Assembly: GCA_000510425.1 (NCBI GenBank) | Contig: AZKM01000008.1 | Location: 62,001-126,000, forward strand | From: Eubacterium nodatum ATCC 33099 | Lineage (GTDB): Bacteria > Bacillota > Clostridia > Peptostreptococcales > Anaerovoracaceae | Direction: 5' to 3' | DNA length: 64,000 nucleotides | Part shown: piece after piece, positions 55,001-63,439 of the stretch | Position numbering within the stretch: position 1 is the first letter of the stretch | How the letters are laid out: every line of letters starts with the position of its first letter | Notes under the pieces: model-generated | The model's input: the letters and a program-made list of their open reading frames with translations, nothing else | What the model was told of the DNA's origin: nothing | Database searches by the model: none | Made by a program: the position numbers and the translations under genes

Positions 55001-57160
55001 TTATTCACCATCTTTCTCATCACTTTTATCTTGAGTTTCTTCGGATTTCGGAAATTTAATCTCCACAGTTTCTCTATCTTCAATAGGAATTTTATCCTCA
55101 GCAGAACTTTCTTCTTCCCTTTCAGAACTGCTGCTTTCCAAATCTTTGGAAATATGTTCTTCTGAAGGTCTCTCCACAAAACCGTTTTCGGAGGCTTCAT
55201 CAGACATATAATCAGTATCGTATTTTGCAAGTTCCTCTTTCAGCTTTCTCTCTTCTTCCTCACGAATACGCTTACTTTCCTCAGCTTCTGCTGCATTCTG
55301 TCTGCGTATTTCATCTTCCTTGTTCCTAACCTGTTCTTCGAGCTCATCAGCATCAAGCTTACCTGTGTATAAAGCCTCAAACTGTTCCCCGTCAAGGGTT
55401 TCAACCTTCATAAGAGCCTGAGCCACAACCTCCAGTTTATCCATATTTTCTGTTAAAATCCTTTCAGTTTCCTCGTATGCCTCCTGAATAATGGTTTTAA
55501 CCTCTTTGTCAATCTCACCGGCAATGCCTTCTGAATAGGCCTTGGTCTTGCCGTAATCTCTGCCTAAGAAAACATCGTCTGAATCACTGTAATTTACAGG
55601 TCCTATCCTATCACTAAATCCGTATTTGGTAACCATATCACGAGCAGTCTGAGTAGCTCTTTGGATATCGTTACTTGCACCGGTGCTTATATCGTCAAGG
55701 GTCAATGCCTCTGCAACTCTACCCCCGAGAAGATGCTGAATTTCGTGCTCCATTTCTTTCTTAGTTCCGTAGCTTCTGTCCTCCGTTGGAAGAGACATTG
55801 TAAATCCACCTGCAGAACCTCTGGGAATAATAGTTATCTGATGAACAGGATCTGCACCCGGAGTCGTTCTCATAACAATAGCATGTCCTGCCTCATGGTA
55901 TGCCGTAAGCTTTCTCTCTTTTTCGCTTATCACCCTGCTCTTCTTTGCAGGACCTGCAATTACCTTTGTCGTAGCCTCCTCAATTTCAGCCATCCTAATC
56001 TTTCTGCCGTTTCGTCTTGCCGCAATCAAAGCAGCTTCATTTAACAGATTCTCTAAATCCGCCGGAGTAAATCCCGGGGTTCTCCTTGCCAGAATCTGAG
56101 GAGAAACTTCTTCTCCGAGGGGTTTATCCTTCGCATGAACTCTGATGATCTCTTCTCTTCCTTTTACATCAGGAATTCCGATTACAATCTGACGGTCAAA
56201 TCTTCCCGGTCTAAGTAATGCAGGATCCAAAATGTCAGGTCGGTTCGTTGCTGCCAGGATAATAATTCCGGAGTTTTCACCGAATCCATCCATTTCAACC
56301 AAAAGCTGGTTAAGAGTTTGTTCTCTTTCATCGTTACCGCCGCCAAGACCTGCACCTCTTTTACGACCTACCGCATCAATTTCGTCTATAAATATAATGC
56401 ATGGAGAATTCTTCTTCGCCTGTTCAAACAAATCTCTAACACGGGAAGCTCCCACACCCACGAACATTTCAACAAAGTCCGAGCCTGAAATGGTAAAAAA
56501 AGGCACTCCCGCTTCTCCTGCCGTCGCTCTTGAAACATAGGTTTTACCGGTTCCCGGAGGACCAACTAAAAGCATTCCCTTCGGAATCCTCGCTCCCAGT
56601 TCCTTATATTTCCTCGGATCCTTCAAAAAGTCTACGACCTCTTCAAGTTCTTCCTTCTCTTCCTTCAGTCCTGCCACATCTGCAAAGGTTATGGTTTTTC
56701 CATCCCCCTTATACATCTTTGCCTTACTCTTGCCGAACTGAAATGCCTTCCCGTTTCCACCCTGGTTCATCATCAAATAGAAAAGGAAGCCCAGAGCAAG
56801 CACCATTACTATCGTAGGCAAAAGCTGCACCAAGAATCCTGTAGAGCTTGGCTCCTTAGGATCATAGCTTATCTTGTTGTTTGCAATTCCCTTTGAAATA
56901 TACTTTTCGAAAATCCACTGCTGGTCTATCAAGCTATTGGCATAGGTATATACATATTTATTCTCACCAATCTTAGCAGTAATTTTGTTTTCATCAACAT
57001 TTACCGACTTGACTTTGCCCTGAGCAAAATACTGAACCATTGTCGAATATTTAACCTTTTTGTTGGATGCTCCCAGTTTTCCTTTATAAAGCATCGCACC
57101 GCCAAGTACCAGAGCAAAAATCACGATATAAATTGTTATGTTTTTTGCAAATCGTTTCAA
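55001..57160 (-). CDS. ftsH: ATP-dependent zinc metalloprotease FtsH
   Basis: Membrane AAA protease that removes damaged membrane proteins and some regulators. 719 residues: membrane segments at ~7-25 and ~110-130, Walker A GPPGTGKT (200-207), Walker B IIFIDEID, second region of homology RPGRFDR (317-323), zinc site HEAGH (422-426). The C-terminal ~100 residues are an acidic, Glu/Ser-rich tail longer than usual. Follows tilS, as in most Bacillota. Confidence 0.97.
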   Translation of the reverse strand: MKRFAKNITIYIVIFALVLGGAMLYKGKLGASNKKVKYSTMVQYFAQGKVKSVNVDENKITAKIGENKYVYTYANSLIDQQWIFEKYISKGIANNKISYDPKEPSSTGFLVQLLPTIVMVLALGFLFYLMMNQGGNGKAFQFGKSKAKMYKGDGKTITFADVAGLKEEKEELEEVVDFLKDPRKYKELGARIPKGMLLVGPPGTGKTYVSRATAGEAGVPFFTISGSDFVEMFVGVGASRVRDLFEQAKKNSPCIIFIDEIDAVGRKRGAGLGGGNDEREQTLNQLLVEMDGFGENSGIIILAATNRPDILDPALLRPGRFDRQIVIGIPDVKGREEIIRVHAKDKPLGEEVSPQILARRTPGFTPADLENLLNEAALIAARRNGRKIRMAEIEEATTKVIAGPAKKSRVISEKERKLTAYHEAGHAIVMRTTPGADPVHQITIIPRGSAGGFTMSLPTEDRSYGTKKEMEHEIQHLLGGRVAEALTLDDISTGASNDIQRATQTARDMVTKYGFSDRIGPVNYSDSDDVFLGRDYGKTKAYSEGIAGEIDKEVKTIIQEAYEETERILTENMDKLEVVAQALMKVETLDGEQFEALYTGKLDADELEEQVRNKEDEIRRQNAAEAEESKRIREEEERKLKEELAKYDTDYMSDEASENGFVERPSEEHISKDLESSSSEREEESSAEDKIPIEDRETVEIKFPKSEETQDKSDEKDGE

Positions 57161-57236
57161 TTATCTGTTCCTCCACATCAAATTTCATTTTGTAGGCGTA
57201 ATTTGTCAATTTCAACAAATTAACCCGTTAATTTTA

Positions 57237-58664
57237 TCATAGACTACTAAATATTTCAACGACAAAAGCATTTTTTGTGTTTGCCGACAGAGAATATTTA
57301 CTTCCGTATCTTGCATTATTCAATACACCTTTTTCATTAGGGATAAACAGGACTTCGCTGCCGATTGCGACGAAAAAAATATTATCCCGCATGACTTTCG
57401 GTACCTTCTCATCTACAAACAGATTTTGAAGTTTCTTCCGTCCGTTACTTTGGTTCAAAAAATCTCCAGGTTTCCTCGTTCTGATTTCAACTTTATCACT
57501 GAAATTCTCACCATAAACACCTTTCAAAAGTCCGGCATCAAATGCCGCAAACATTCCCTTTTCATAATCAGAGTCATGGTAGGATTCCATAGTTACCGTC
57601 TCTTTTCGCAAAAGAGGAGGTTTTATTCCTGACTCCACCGGTTTAGATAAAATCAGCTTATCGTATCTTCTGCTGAATTTGTAACCTCTCGGTAAATTAG
57701 CAGATGCCGATGGATTGCTGCTTTTCATCACATTGTCCATAAGCTCAAAATGTGCAAAAGTAATATCATCTTCAAGCCCCAGCTTTGCAAAGCCTCTCGC
57801 AATCGCCCTGCGGTAAAGAGGTGCCGCTGAAGTTTTCAGCTCATCATCGAATATAATCTCAACAGAGTTCTCGCCGGCTAAATGAATCTCATAGGTGGTA
57901 CCGGAACACTCTGTAAGCAGTTTGCTATCCTCTCCTGCAGAAAGCCCAAGACGCAGGAGGGCTTCTTCTATATTAGGATTATATTCTTTCAGGTATGGCA
58001 GCAACTCCAGTCTTATTCTATTTCTAGCATAAATTGTCTGTTCATTGGTGTTGTCTTTGCATGGATTTAGTGACCGTTCTTCACAATATTTATTTATTTC
58101 ACTTTTTTTAACTTCCAAAAGGGGTCTGATAATGCTGAATCCTGCTTTAGCTTCACGAACTGCATTGATTCCGGAAAGTCCGTCTATACCGGTTCCCCGC
58201 AAAATCCTGAATAAAATAGTTTCCACCCGATCATCTTCATTATGAGCCGTGGCAATTAAAATATTATTCTTATCAATGGATTTATCTTTCGCAATTCTCT
58301 CTGCAAATTCCGAAAATGTTTTATATCTCTTTCTTCGTCCGGCTTCCTCTGTGGTTATTCCCAACTCTTTAGCCATTTTCTCACAATCAAACTTTACAAC
58401 CTCACACTCCATTTTATTCTGCCTGCACAGATTTTCCACATAAGTCTGGTCTTTGTCTGCAGCTTCACCCCTAATCATATGGTTCACATGCACCGGATAA
58501 ATCCTGATTTCTTTCTCTTCTGCCATTTCTTTTAGAACATTAAAAAGACACACTGAATCGGACCCGCCCGACAGGCCTAAAACAATGTGCTGTCCATCTT
58601 CTATCAATCCGCTATTCTCAACTGCTTTATAAATAGCGTCTTTATTATTTCTTTTACTGCTCAT
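57237..58664 (-). CDS. tilS: tRNA(Ile)-lysidine synthase
   Basis: Converts C34 of the tRNA-Ile(CAU) to lysidine, so that it reads AUA. 475 residues from the ATG at 58664; the frame is open 20 codons further up without a better site. PP-loop SGGSDS (32-37), HVNHMIRGEAADKDQ, ATAHNEDDRVETILFRILRGTGIDGLSG, RPLLEVKKSEI, then the C-terminal TilS domain (RKPGDFLNQSNGRKKLQNLFVDEKVPK). Upstream of ftsH. Confidence 0.95.
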   Translation of the reverse strand: MSSKRNNKDAIYKAVENSGLIEDGQHIVLGLSGGSDSVCLFNVLKEMAEEKEIRIYPVHVNHMIRGEAADKDQTYVENLCRQNKMECEVVKFDCEKMAKELGITTEEAGRRKRYKTFSEFAERIAKDKSIDKNNILIATAHNEDDRVETILFRILRGTGIDGLSGINAVREAKAGFSIIRPLLEVKKSEINKYCEERSLNPCKDNTNEQTIYARNRIRLELLPYLKEYNPNIEEALLRLGLSAGEDSKLLTECSGTTYEIHLAGENSVEIIFDDELKTSAAPLYRRAIARGFAKLGLEDDITFAHFELMDNVMKSSNPSASANLPRGYKFSRRYDKLILSKPVESGIKPPLLRKETVTMESYHDSDYEKGMFAAFDAGLLKGVYGENFSDKVEIRTRKPGDFLNQSNGRKKLQNLFVDEKVPKVMRDNIFFVAIGSEVLFIPNEKGVLNNARYGSKYSLSANTKNAFVVEIFSSL

Positions 58665-58788
58665 CCTGCTTTTCTTCCCAATTCTCTGTCCACTTTCGGA
58701 TACCGGACATGTATCCGAATTCACGGTCTACATACACTCCCTGTATTATATCACAAGATGGCTTTCATATTAACTTTTTATATTCAAA

Positions 58789-59004
58789 TTATATTTTGGA
58801 TTTCTTATCGGGAACATATTCCATTATGTCCTCTATCCTGCAATCCAGGATTTCGCAAAGGTCATTCACCGTTGTTGTGGTCAACGGCAAATCCTTTCGT
58901 ATACGCTCAATGGTAGACGAACTTATGTTATGCTCATGAATGAGTTTATATGTAGATATTCCTTTGTTTTTCATCGTTCGCCGCATCGGGTCATACTTAA
59001 TCAT
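58789..59004 (-). CDS. Small Cro/C1-type helix-turn-helix regulator
   Basis: 71 residues, essentially one helix-turn-helix domain: STYKLIHEHNISSSTIERIRKDLPLTTTTVNDLCEILDCRIEDIMEYVP, the YozG/Cro-like single-domain type. AGGAG stands 11 bases before the ATG at 59004. Two direct copies of GACTATACT (59051-59059 and 59070-59078) lie in its upstream region and overlap the promoter of the predicted small RNA, so it could control itself and that RNA. Confidence 0.85.
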   Translation of the reverse strand: MIKYDPMRRTMKNKGISTYKLIHEHNISSSTIERIRKDLPLTTTTVNDLCEILDCRIEDIMEYVPDKKSKI

Positions 59005-59048
59005 CTCATCAGTTTCTCCTGATAAAATTATAAAATGTACCCTTTTTA

Positions 59049-59077
59049 TTGACTATACTCTATGTAACGACTATACT
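59049..59077 (+). promoter_or_regulatory. Strong sigma-A promoter with direct repeats, upstream of a predicted small RNA
   Basis: TTGACT (59049-59054), exactly 17 bases, TATACT (59072-59077), near consensus. Both boxes lie in the direct repeat GACTATACT (59051-59059, 59070-59078; period 19), a possible operator for the neighbouring Cro-like regulator. No protein gene follows within 300 bases on the plus strand before an efficient terminator. Confidence 0.65.
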
Positions 59078-59083
59078 CAGTAT

Positions 59084-59149
59084 GTAAAGTAACTCCTTGT
59101 TACTTTGCGATACACAGATTTGGGCATCTTCGGATGCCCTTTTTTTCTT
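59084..59149 (+). ncRNA. Predicted ~65-nt small RNA
   Basis: From the start predicted by the promoter at 59049-59077 to the terminator at 59122-59146 there is no open reading frame. The RNA would fold into two hairpins: AAAGTAAC (59086-59093) / GTTACTTT (59099-59106) with loop TCCTT, extended by flanking pairs, and the UUCG-capped terminator hairpin. The loop with its flank reads CUCCUU, the complement of a Shine-Dalgarno sequence, as in several Gram-positive regulatory RNAs that block ribosome sites. No known RNA family is recognised. Confidence 0.5.
59122..59149 (+). terminator. Rho-independent terminator, UUCG loop
   Basis: Stem GGGCATC (59122-59128) / GATGCCC (59133-59139), loop TTCG, followed by T7 (59140-59146). 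Its only upstream partner on the plus strand is the promoter at 59049-59077. Confidence 0.9.
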
Positions 59150-59188
59150 GTGAATCTAATGTTTACTTTTCTCACAAAGCTGTCGGGT

Positions 59189-59233
59189 TTCCACAAAACT
59201 ATTTTCCACAAAACTATATTGTACAAAACTATA
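59189..59233. repeat. Three tandem 15-base repeats
   Basis: Three copies, period 15, sharing the core ACAAAACTAT (59193-59202, 59208-59217, 59223-59232). They lie between the small RNA terminator and the ogt promoter. Could be a protein-binding array or chance; no origin features are seen around. Confidence 0.6.
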
Positions 59234-59316
59234 TTGCATCTTTGTACACACAAATGAATCCCCTTTTCTCAGTTCAATGAATCAGTTCAACGAAATTTTA
59301 TTCCACTTATAAAAAG

Positions 59317-59344
59317 TTGACTTACTGAAAAAATATTATACAAT
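59317..59344 (+). promoter_or_regulatory. Probable promoter of ogt
   Basis: TTGACT (59317-59322), 16 bases, TACAAT (59339-59344), 45 bases ahead of the ogt start codon at 59390. Confidence 0.55.
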
Positions 59345-59389
59345 TTCATTAGATAAACATATGTAAACAGTAGGATGAAAGGACGCCCC

Positions 59390-59908
59390 ATGAAATATAT
59401 TAAAAAATACAAATCGCCATTAGGCGAGCTTCTTTTAATTTCAAACGATGTAGCTTTGCTGGGTATTTGGTTTGAAAACGGAAAAGCCTATCATGGGCTT
59501 CTGGGAAAGGAACTTACTGAAGGGAATTTCCAAGAAAAAACCAATAATATTTTAGACATGACCGCCGGCTGGCTGGATATTTATTTTTCAGGAAAAAATC
59601 CGAATTTCGCCATTCCCATTGAGCTTCACGGCACAAGTTTTCAAAATCATGTCTGGGAAATTCTATTGAATATTCCTTACGGAACTTCTGTTTCTTATGG
59701 GGAAATTGCAAATATTATTGCAAAGGAAAAAGGAATTTCCAAAATGTCTGCTCAAGCAGTGGGGCAGGCTGTCGGGAGCAACAAAATATCAATACTCGTT
59801 CCCTGTCACCGGGTTTTAGGTGTCAATGGAAAAATCACCGGATACGGCGGCGGTGTAAAAAGAAAAAAGGCATTGCTGGAATTAGAAAATATCAGTTTTA
59901 AGTTTTAA
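59390..59908 (+). CDS. ogt: Methylated-DNA-protein cysteine methyltransferase
   Basis: Repairs O6-alkylguanine by moving the alkyl group to its own Cys. 172 residues from the ATG at 59390 (GAAAGGA upstream; a start at 59375 is less likely). FQNHVWEILLNIPYGTSVSYGEIA, the active site ILVPCHRVLG, and ITGYGGGVKRKKALLELE are the family signatures. The flavodoxin-like gene follows 17 bases later. Confidence 0.95.
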   Translation: MKYIKKYKSPLGELLLISNDVALLGIWFENGKAYHGLLGKELTEGNFQEKTNNILDMTAGWLDIYFSGKNPNFAIPIELHGTSFQNHVWEILLNIPYGTSVSYGEIANIIAKEKGISKMSAQAVGQAVGSNKISILVPCHRVLGVNGKITGYGGGVKRKKALLELENISFKF

Positions 59909-59925
59909 TTTAAGGTTTTTATGTA

Positions 59926-60615
59926 ATGAAAAAAATAAAGATTATCTACTCATCAATTACAGGAAACACCAAGAAAGTTGCAGAATCTGTCTTTGATTTT
60001 TTAGATGTTTCATACCGCAAAGATAAAAACACAAAAGACGATAAAGAATCGCAACTTCCGGATAAAATTGCCGGTAAAGATAAAGGAGTTCATACCCTAA
60101 GCTATGGTGAAAAGCTGCGACTCCCTCACACCGCTAAATTGGAACTTTTCGATATAAAAAATTTTACCGGAGCACTTTACGGAGCCGACAAAGAAAACAG
60201 CCGCACCTTCTGTGACTTCTTTTCAGATGATGATATTATAATCATTTGTTTTTGGTGCAGAAGATCCGGTATGGATGACCTGAGCCTTTCCCTTATTGAA
60301 TCTTTGAGTAATAAAAAAATTCTGGCAATCGGAACCTTAAGTGGCGATGCTAAAGGACAATACGGATACAGAGTAAAAGAAAATGCAAAAAATGCCATTT
60401 CCCACAACAATCAGTGCATCGGAGTTCACCTGTGCCAAGGACATTCTAACCTGAAACGCATCGAATCTCGACGCCATTTGAACCCCGGAGAGCCTAAATA
60501 TATTTCACCGGAAAAATGGTTGCGCCACTTGAATATGCAGCATCACCCTGACGCACACGATATAAAAGAAGTTTTACGATTTGTACAATGCACATTGCTG
60601 CATTACTTTAAATGA
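59926..60615 (+). CDS. Flavodoxin-like protein
   Basis: 229 residues. KIIYSSITGNTKKVAESVFDFL is the FMN phosphate-binding loop of flavodoxins, and DDDIIIICFWCRRSGMDDLSLSL with LAIGTLSGDAKGQYG continue the fold. Two insertions (a Lys/Asp-rich loop near residues 30-50 and a segment near 80-95) and a C-terminal extension rich in His (HLNMQHHPDAHDI) set it apart from simple flavodoxins. Similar flavodoxin family proteins exist in gut Clostridia; an electron-carrier role is inferred. Likely co-transcribed with ogt. Confidence 0.7.
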   Translation: MKKIKIIYSSITGNTKKVAESVFDFLDVSYRKDKNTKDDKESQLPDKIAGKDKGVHTLSYGEKLRLPHTAKLELFDIKNFTGALYGADKENSRTFCDFFSDDDIIIICFWCRRSGMDDLSLSLIESLSNKKILAIGTLSGDAKGQYGYRVKENAKNAISHNNQCIGVHLCQGHSNLKRIESRRHLNPGEPKYISPEKWLRHLNMQHHPDAHDIKEVLRFVQCTLLHYFK

Positions 60616-60810
60616 TGATCAAATATCCGAATGTTTACTGATTGCAAGCACGGATTATTTACTTGACTTCCCAATAACCTGTTTTATTTGAGCCTATCCA
60701 TCCTCTTTCAAAAACCTAATATTTTTTTCAATAGTGGTCAAGCCTACCCTCAGAAAATACCCTGACAGGAAGATACCCTCTTTACCGGACAATCAGTAAG
60801 CATTTGTTAT

Positions 60811-61002
60811 TTAATCTTCTTTATTCTTATCCCTAATATCTTCCAAAGTATGCCAACTTTCCGCACTGTTATTTTTATTTAGTCCCAACATTTTCTTGAA
60901 AGCAGAAATAATCAAATCTATCCCATTTACCCAAATTCGTGTAATAACAAACCATGCGATACAAATAGCGAAAAAGATTAAAAAGTATGTTAGCCAATTC
61001 AT
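60811..61002 (-). CDS. Small membrane protein of the mobilizable element
   Basis: 63 residues: one N-terminal membrane segment (YFLIFFAICIAWFVITRIWV), then a charged tail. No family recognised. It begins three bases after the preceding gene ends, so it is part of the same short operon, and lies downstream of the relaxase. The 195 bases between its end and the flavodoxin gene hold nothing I recognise; the element's left border may be here. Confidence 0.65.
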   Translation of the reverse strand: MNWLTYFLIFFAICIAWFVITRIWVNGIDLIISAFKKMLGLNKNNSAESWHTLEDIRDKNKED

Positions 61003-61005
61003 AGC

Positions 61006-61476
61006 TTACTTACCTGAAAATTTCTTAAAAAATTTATCAAACTTATCGTATTCTTCCGGCTGATATACATAAGCAAGGAATTTTTCATCATTTTCCGCTA
61101 AAGTTGCAAACTGAGTATATCCTGCCATCAATCCGCCTTGATGATAAATCGTGTACATACCTGTTGCAATTTTTGCCTTTTTAATATTGTCCTTTCTAAA
61201 AGTTTCAGCTTCGCTACAACCCTCAAGTTCCGGAGTTGTTTGTAGTAGTACTATGCTCATATCAGATTCACGATAACCTATAATTAAACTTGTATATGTG
61301 TATGTGGTTTTACGGGCTAAAATATAATCACTGTTTTTGATATTCAAACCATACCCATAAACAATATCATAGGAGTCCCCATCTTCCATAACTCCATTAA
61401 ATAATTCTCTTAATCTGCTTTTGTTTGCATCGGACTTTTGAGTATCCCATTCTTTCTTTTTTCCAAACCAGCCCAT
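61006..61476 (-). CDS. Hypothetical protein of the mobilizable element
   Basis: 156 residues, soluble, starts MGWFGKKKEWD and has an alternating strand pattern (ILARKTTYTYTSLIIGYRESDMSIVLLQ; ATGMYTIYHQGGLMAGYTQFA). No known family recognised. GGGAGG precedes the ATG at 61476. Follows the relaxase by 77 bases on the same strand, and the small membrane protein follows it, so the two may be an accessory cargo pair. Confidence 0.7.
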   Translation of the reverse strand: MGWFGKKKEWDTQKSDANKSRLRELFNGVMEDGDSYDIVYGYGLNIKNSDYILARKTTYTYTSLIIGYRESDMSIVLLQTTPELEGCSEAETFRKDNIKKAKIATGMYTIYHQGGLMAGYTQFATLAENDEKFLAYVYQPEEYDKFDKFFKKFSGK

Positions 61477-61553
61477 ACTACATTCCTCCCATATAATTAT
61501 AATTTCGCTTTATCAAATCTCAGTATATTAAAAGCGAAGTTAGTATTTATAGA

Positions 61554-63032
61554 TCAATTCATTATATCATTTTGAAAGTGCTTTTTATAGTCTAAAATCG
61601 TGAAATGTTGCTTTGAATGTTCCTGTAACTGTTCAATACAAGTCTTAACTTTTTCAGCCTGTTCTACTTCCTCTCGTATCTCTAATATTTGATTGTATAG
61701 GCTATTTTTCTCTTTCTTCACATTGGCAACTTCCGATTTCCATTTGGATATATTTAAGGTCTTGCTTTCTCCTAAATGTTCTTTCAGATATTTCTTGGCA
61801 CTTTCAAACAAAATAAGTTCTGTGGTATGTTCATTGTAGAAAGTATCTTGTTTGTTTTTCTTTAGCTTAGTATAGGCTTTGTAGGTATCTTTATGCTTCA
61901 AATATTTCTCGGCTTGGTCAATAAGCTGTACTTTACCATCTATTTTCTTTTCAGTATCTTTAATGGCTCTTGTGGTCTTGTAATTCTTATCTCTTAAAGT
62001 AACTATACTTTCTTTCAGTTCAGATAAGGAAATAATGTTTTTCTCTTTTAAGAATTGATAGCTTTCGATGTATTTTTCTAAATCTGTATTATGGTTATCT
62101 GCATTTTTACGGATAAGATTTTTAAAAACGGATAGCAAATTTTCTTTGGATGGGAGGGTAGATTTGAGATTATCAGTTTCTGCCTTTTCTTCTTTTCCTA
62201 TTCCTCTTATCCAATTTAGTAAGGCTTTTATTCTTCTTGCAATCTCTTTTAATATCTTATTCTGATGTTTGATTTCTCGGTTGATATTTCCCCCGTCGGT
62301 AGTTATGCCTTTCTTTTCCATTTGGGTGACTGATACGCCTAAATGAATAGTCGGTATTTGTTCTATGCCTTGCCTTTGAAAAGAACGGTAATCTACTTTT
62401 TCCTGTATGCTGTTTTCTTCAAGATATTTGTTTGTAATATCCGCCCATGCTTTTCTCCAATGCTCTGCTTTGTCTTGCTCATTCCAATCTGTTGTATTGA
62501 TTTTTCTTGTTTTATAATTGCCATTTTTAAATTTTACTTTCTCTCCGTTTTCATCAAGGATATATTCCTTTTTTGATTTTGCTCCCCATGTTGTATCTTC
62601 GTTTAGCGGTCGCATAGTTAATAGAATATGTGCATGTGGGTTTCCGTCATTTTTATCATGTAGGGCAATGTCGGCACACATACCAACTTTCACAAAATTT
62701 TCTTTTACATACTCTCTTACAAGCTCAATCTGTTTTTCCCTGTCTAATTCTTTGGGTAAGGCAACTTCAATTTCTCTTGCAAGCTGTGAGTTTTTACTCT
62801 TTTCGATTTTCTCTACGCTATTCCATAATGTTCCTCTGTCTGAAAATTCCTGTGGTGCATTTTGAGGCAATAGGATTTCTGTATGGGCTATTCCGCCTTT
62901 TCTTGTAAAGTCGTGGACTATGCCGTCATATTCGTTTTTTATCTTTTCGCCACTTCGATAGGCGGAAGCTGCTACTGCACTTTTGCCTTTACCTCTTGAG
63001 ATAATCTTTATGCAAAGATGATATATCGCCAT
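61554..63032 (-). CDS. MobQ/MobA-MobL family relaxase
   Basis: Nicks DNA at oriT and pilots the strand during mobilization. 492 residues. N-terminal relaxase: AIYHLCIKIISRGKGKSAVAASAYRSGEKI with Tyr24, and the HUH-type metal motif DKNDGNPHAHILLTMR. The C-terminal ~220 residues are Lys/Glu-rich with coiled-coil character. GAGGAGG precedes the ATG. An oriT-like region lies right upstream. No coupling protein or type IV secretion genes are visible, so this is a mobilizable rather than a self-transmissible element, as far as the window shows. Confidence 0.93.
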   Translation of the reverse strand: MAIYHLCIKIISRGKGKSAVAASAYRSGEKIKNEYDGIVHDFTRKGGIAHTEILLPQNAPQEFSDRGTLWNSVEKIEKSKNSQLAREIEVALPKELDREKQIELVREYVKENFVKVGMCADIALHDKNDGNPHAHILLTMRPLNEDTTWGAKSKKEYILDENGEKVKFKNGNYKTRKINTTDWNEQDKAEHWRKAWADITNKYLEENSIQEKVDYRSFQRQGIEQIPTIHLGVSVTQMEKKGITTDGGNINREIKHQNKILKEIARRIKALLNWIRGIGKEEKAETDNLKSTLPSKENLLSVFKNLIRKNADNHNTDLEKYIESYQFLKEKNIISLSELKESIVTLRDKNYKTTRAIKDTEKKIDGKVQLIDQAEKYLKHKDTYKAYTKLKKNKQDTFYNEHTTELILFESAKKYLKEHLGESKTLNISKWKSEVANVKKEKNSLYNQILEIREEVEQAEKVKTCIEQLQEHSKQHFTILDYKKHFQNDIMN

Positions 63033-63081
63033 AAGAAAAAACCTCCTCTCTTTTTGATGTGGGCAAGGTGGCGATGATAAA

Positions 63082-63128
63082 GACTTACTAAAAAAATCGG
63101 ATTGTTTTTATCCGATTTCTTTTGGTAA
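63082..63128. repeat. Long imperfect inverted repeat upstream of the relaxase
   Basis: Inner stem aaatcggat (63094-63102) / atccgattt (63110-63118), loop of seven, widened by acttac and gtaagt at the outer ends (63083-63128). On the minus strand the inner stem is followed by T7, so it may end transcripts arriving from upstream as well as form part of the transfer origin. Confidence 0.65.
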
Positions 63129-63177
63129 GTACATAAGGGGTAGGAAATTTATTTCCGTAGGGGAGTGTAGCCCCCTG

Positions 63178-63265
63178 TATCAGCTTTAGCTGATATGCTC
63201 TCTGCAAGAGCCTTCGGAGAACGCACACCCTTTAGGGTGTATAAGCGCGCCCTTGTAAACAAGGG
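63178..63265. other. oriT-like region of MobQ type
   Basis: The 407-base gap 63033-63439 has no gene but a run of palindromes: TATCAGC-TT-TAGCTGATA-like (63178-63195), ACACCCT-TT-AGGGTGT (63225-63240) and CCCTTGT-AA-ACAAGGG (63250-63265). Between the last two stands TATAAGCGCGCCCTTG (63240-63255), which matches the nick-site core TAAGTGCGCCCT of pIP501/RSF1010-type oriT sites. Place right upstream of a MobQ relaxase gene is as expected. The exact nick is inferred. Confidence 0.75.
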
Positions 63266-63439
63266 ACTACTCCTCTGTGTCTATTTCTTGCGGACTTTCA
63301 CCACAGACTGACGGCATGCCCGTCATACATAAAATAGGCAATAGGATTTATTTCTATTACCTAAATACTATATAACTTATTTAATTTAGAAAAATTTTAA
63401 TTATTTTCTAATACAATACCCCTATATTCACCGTCTCCC

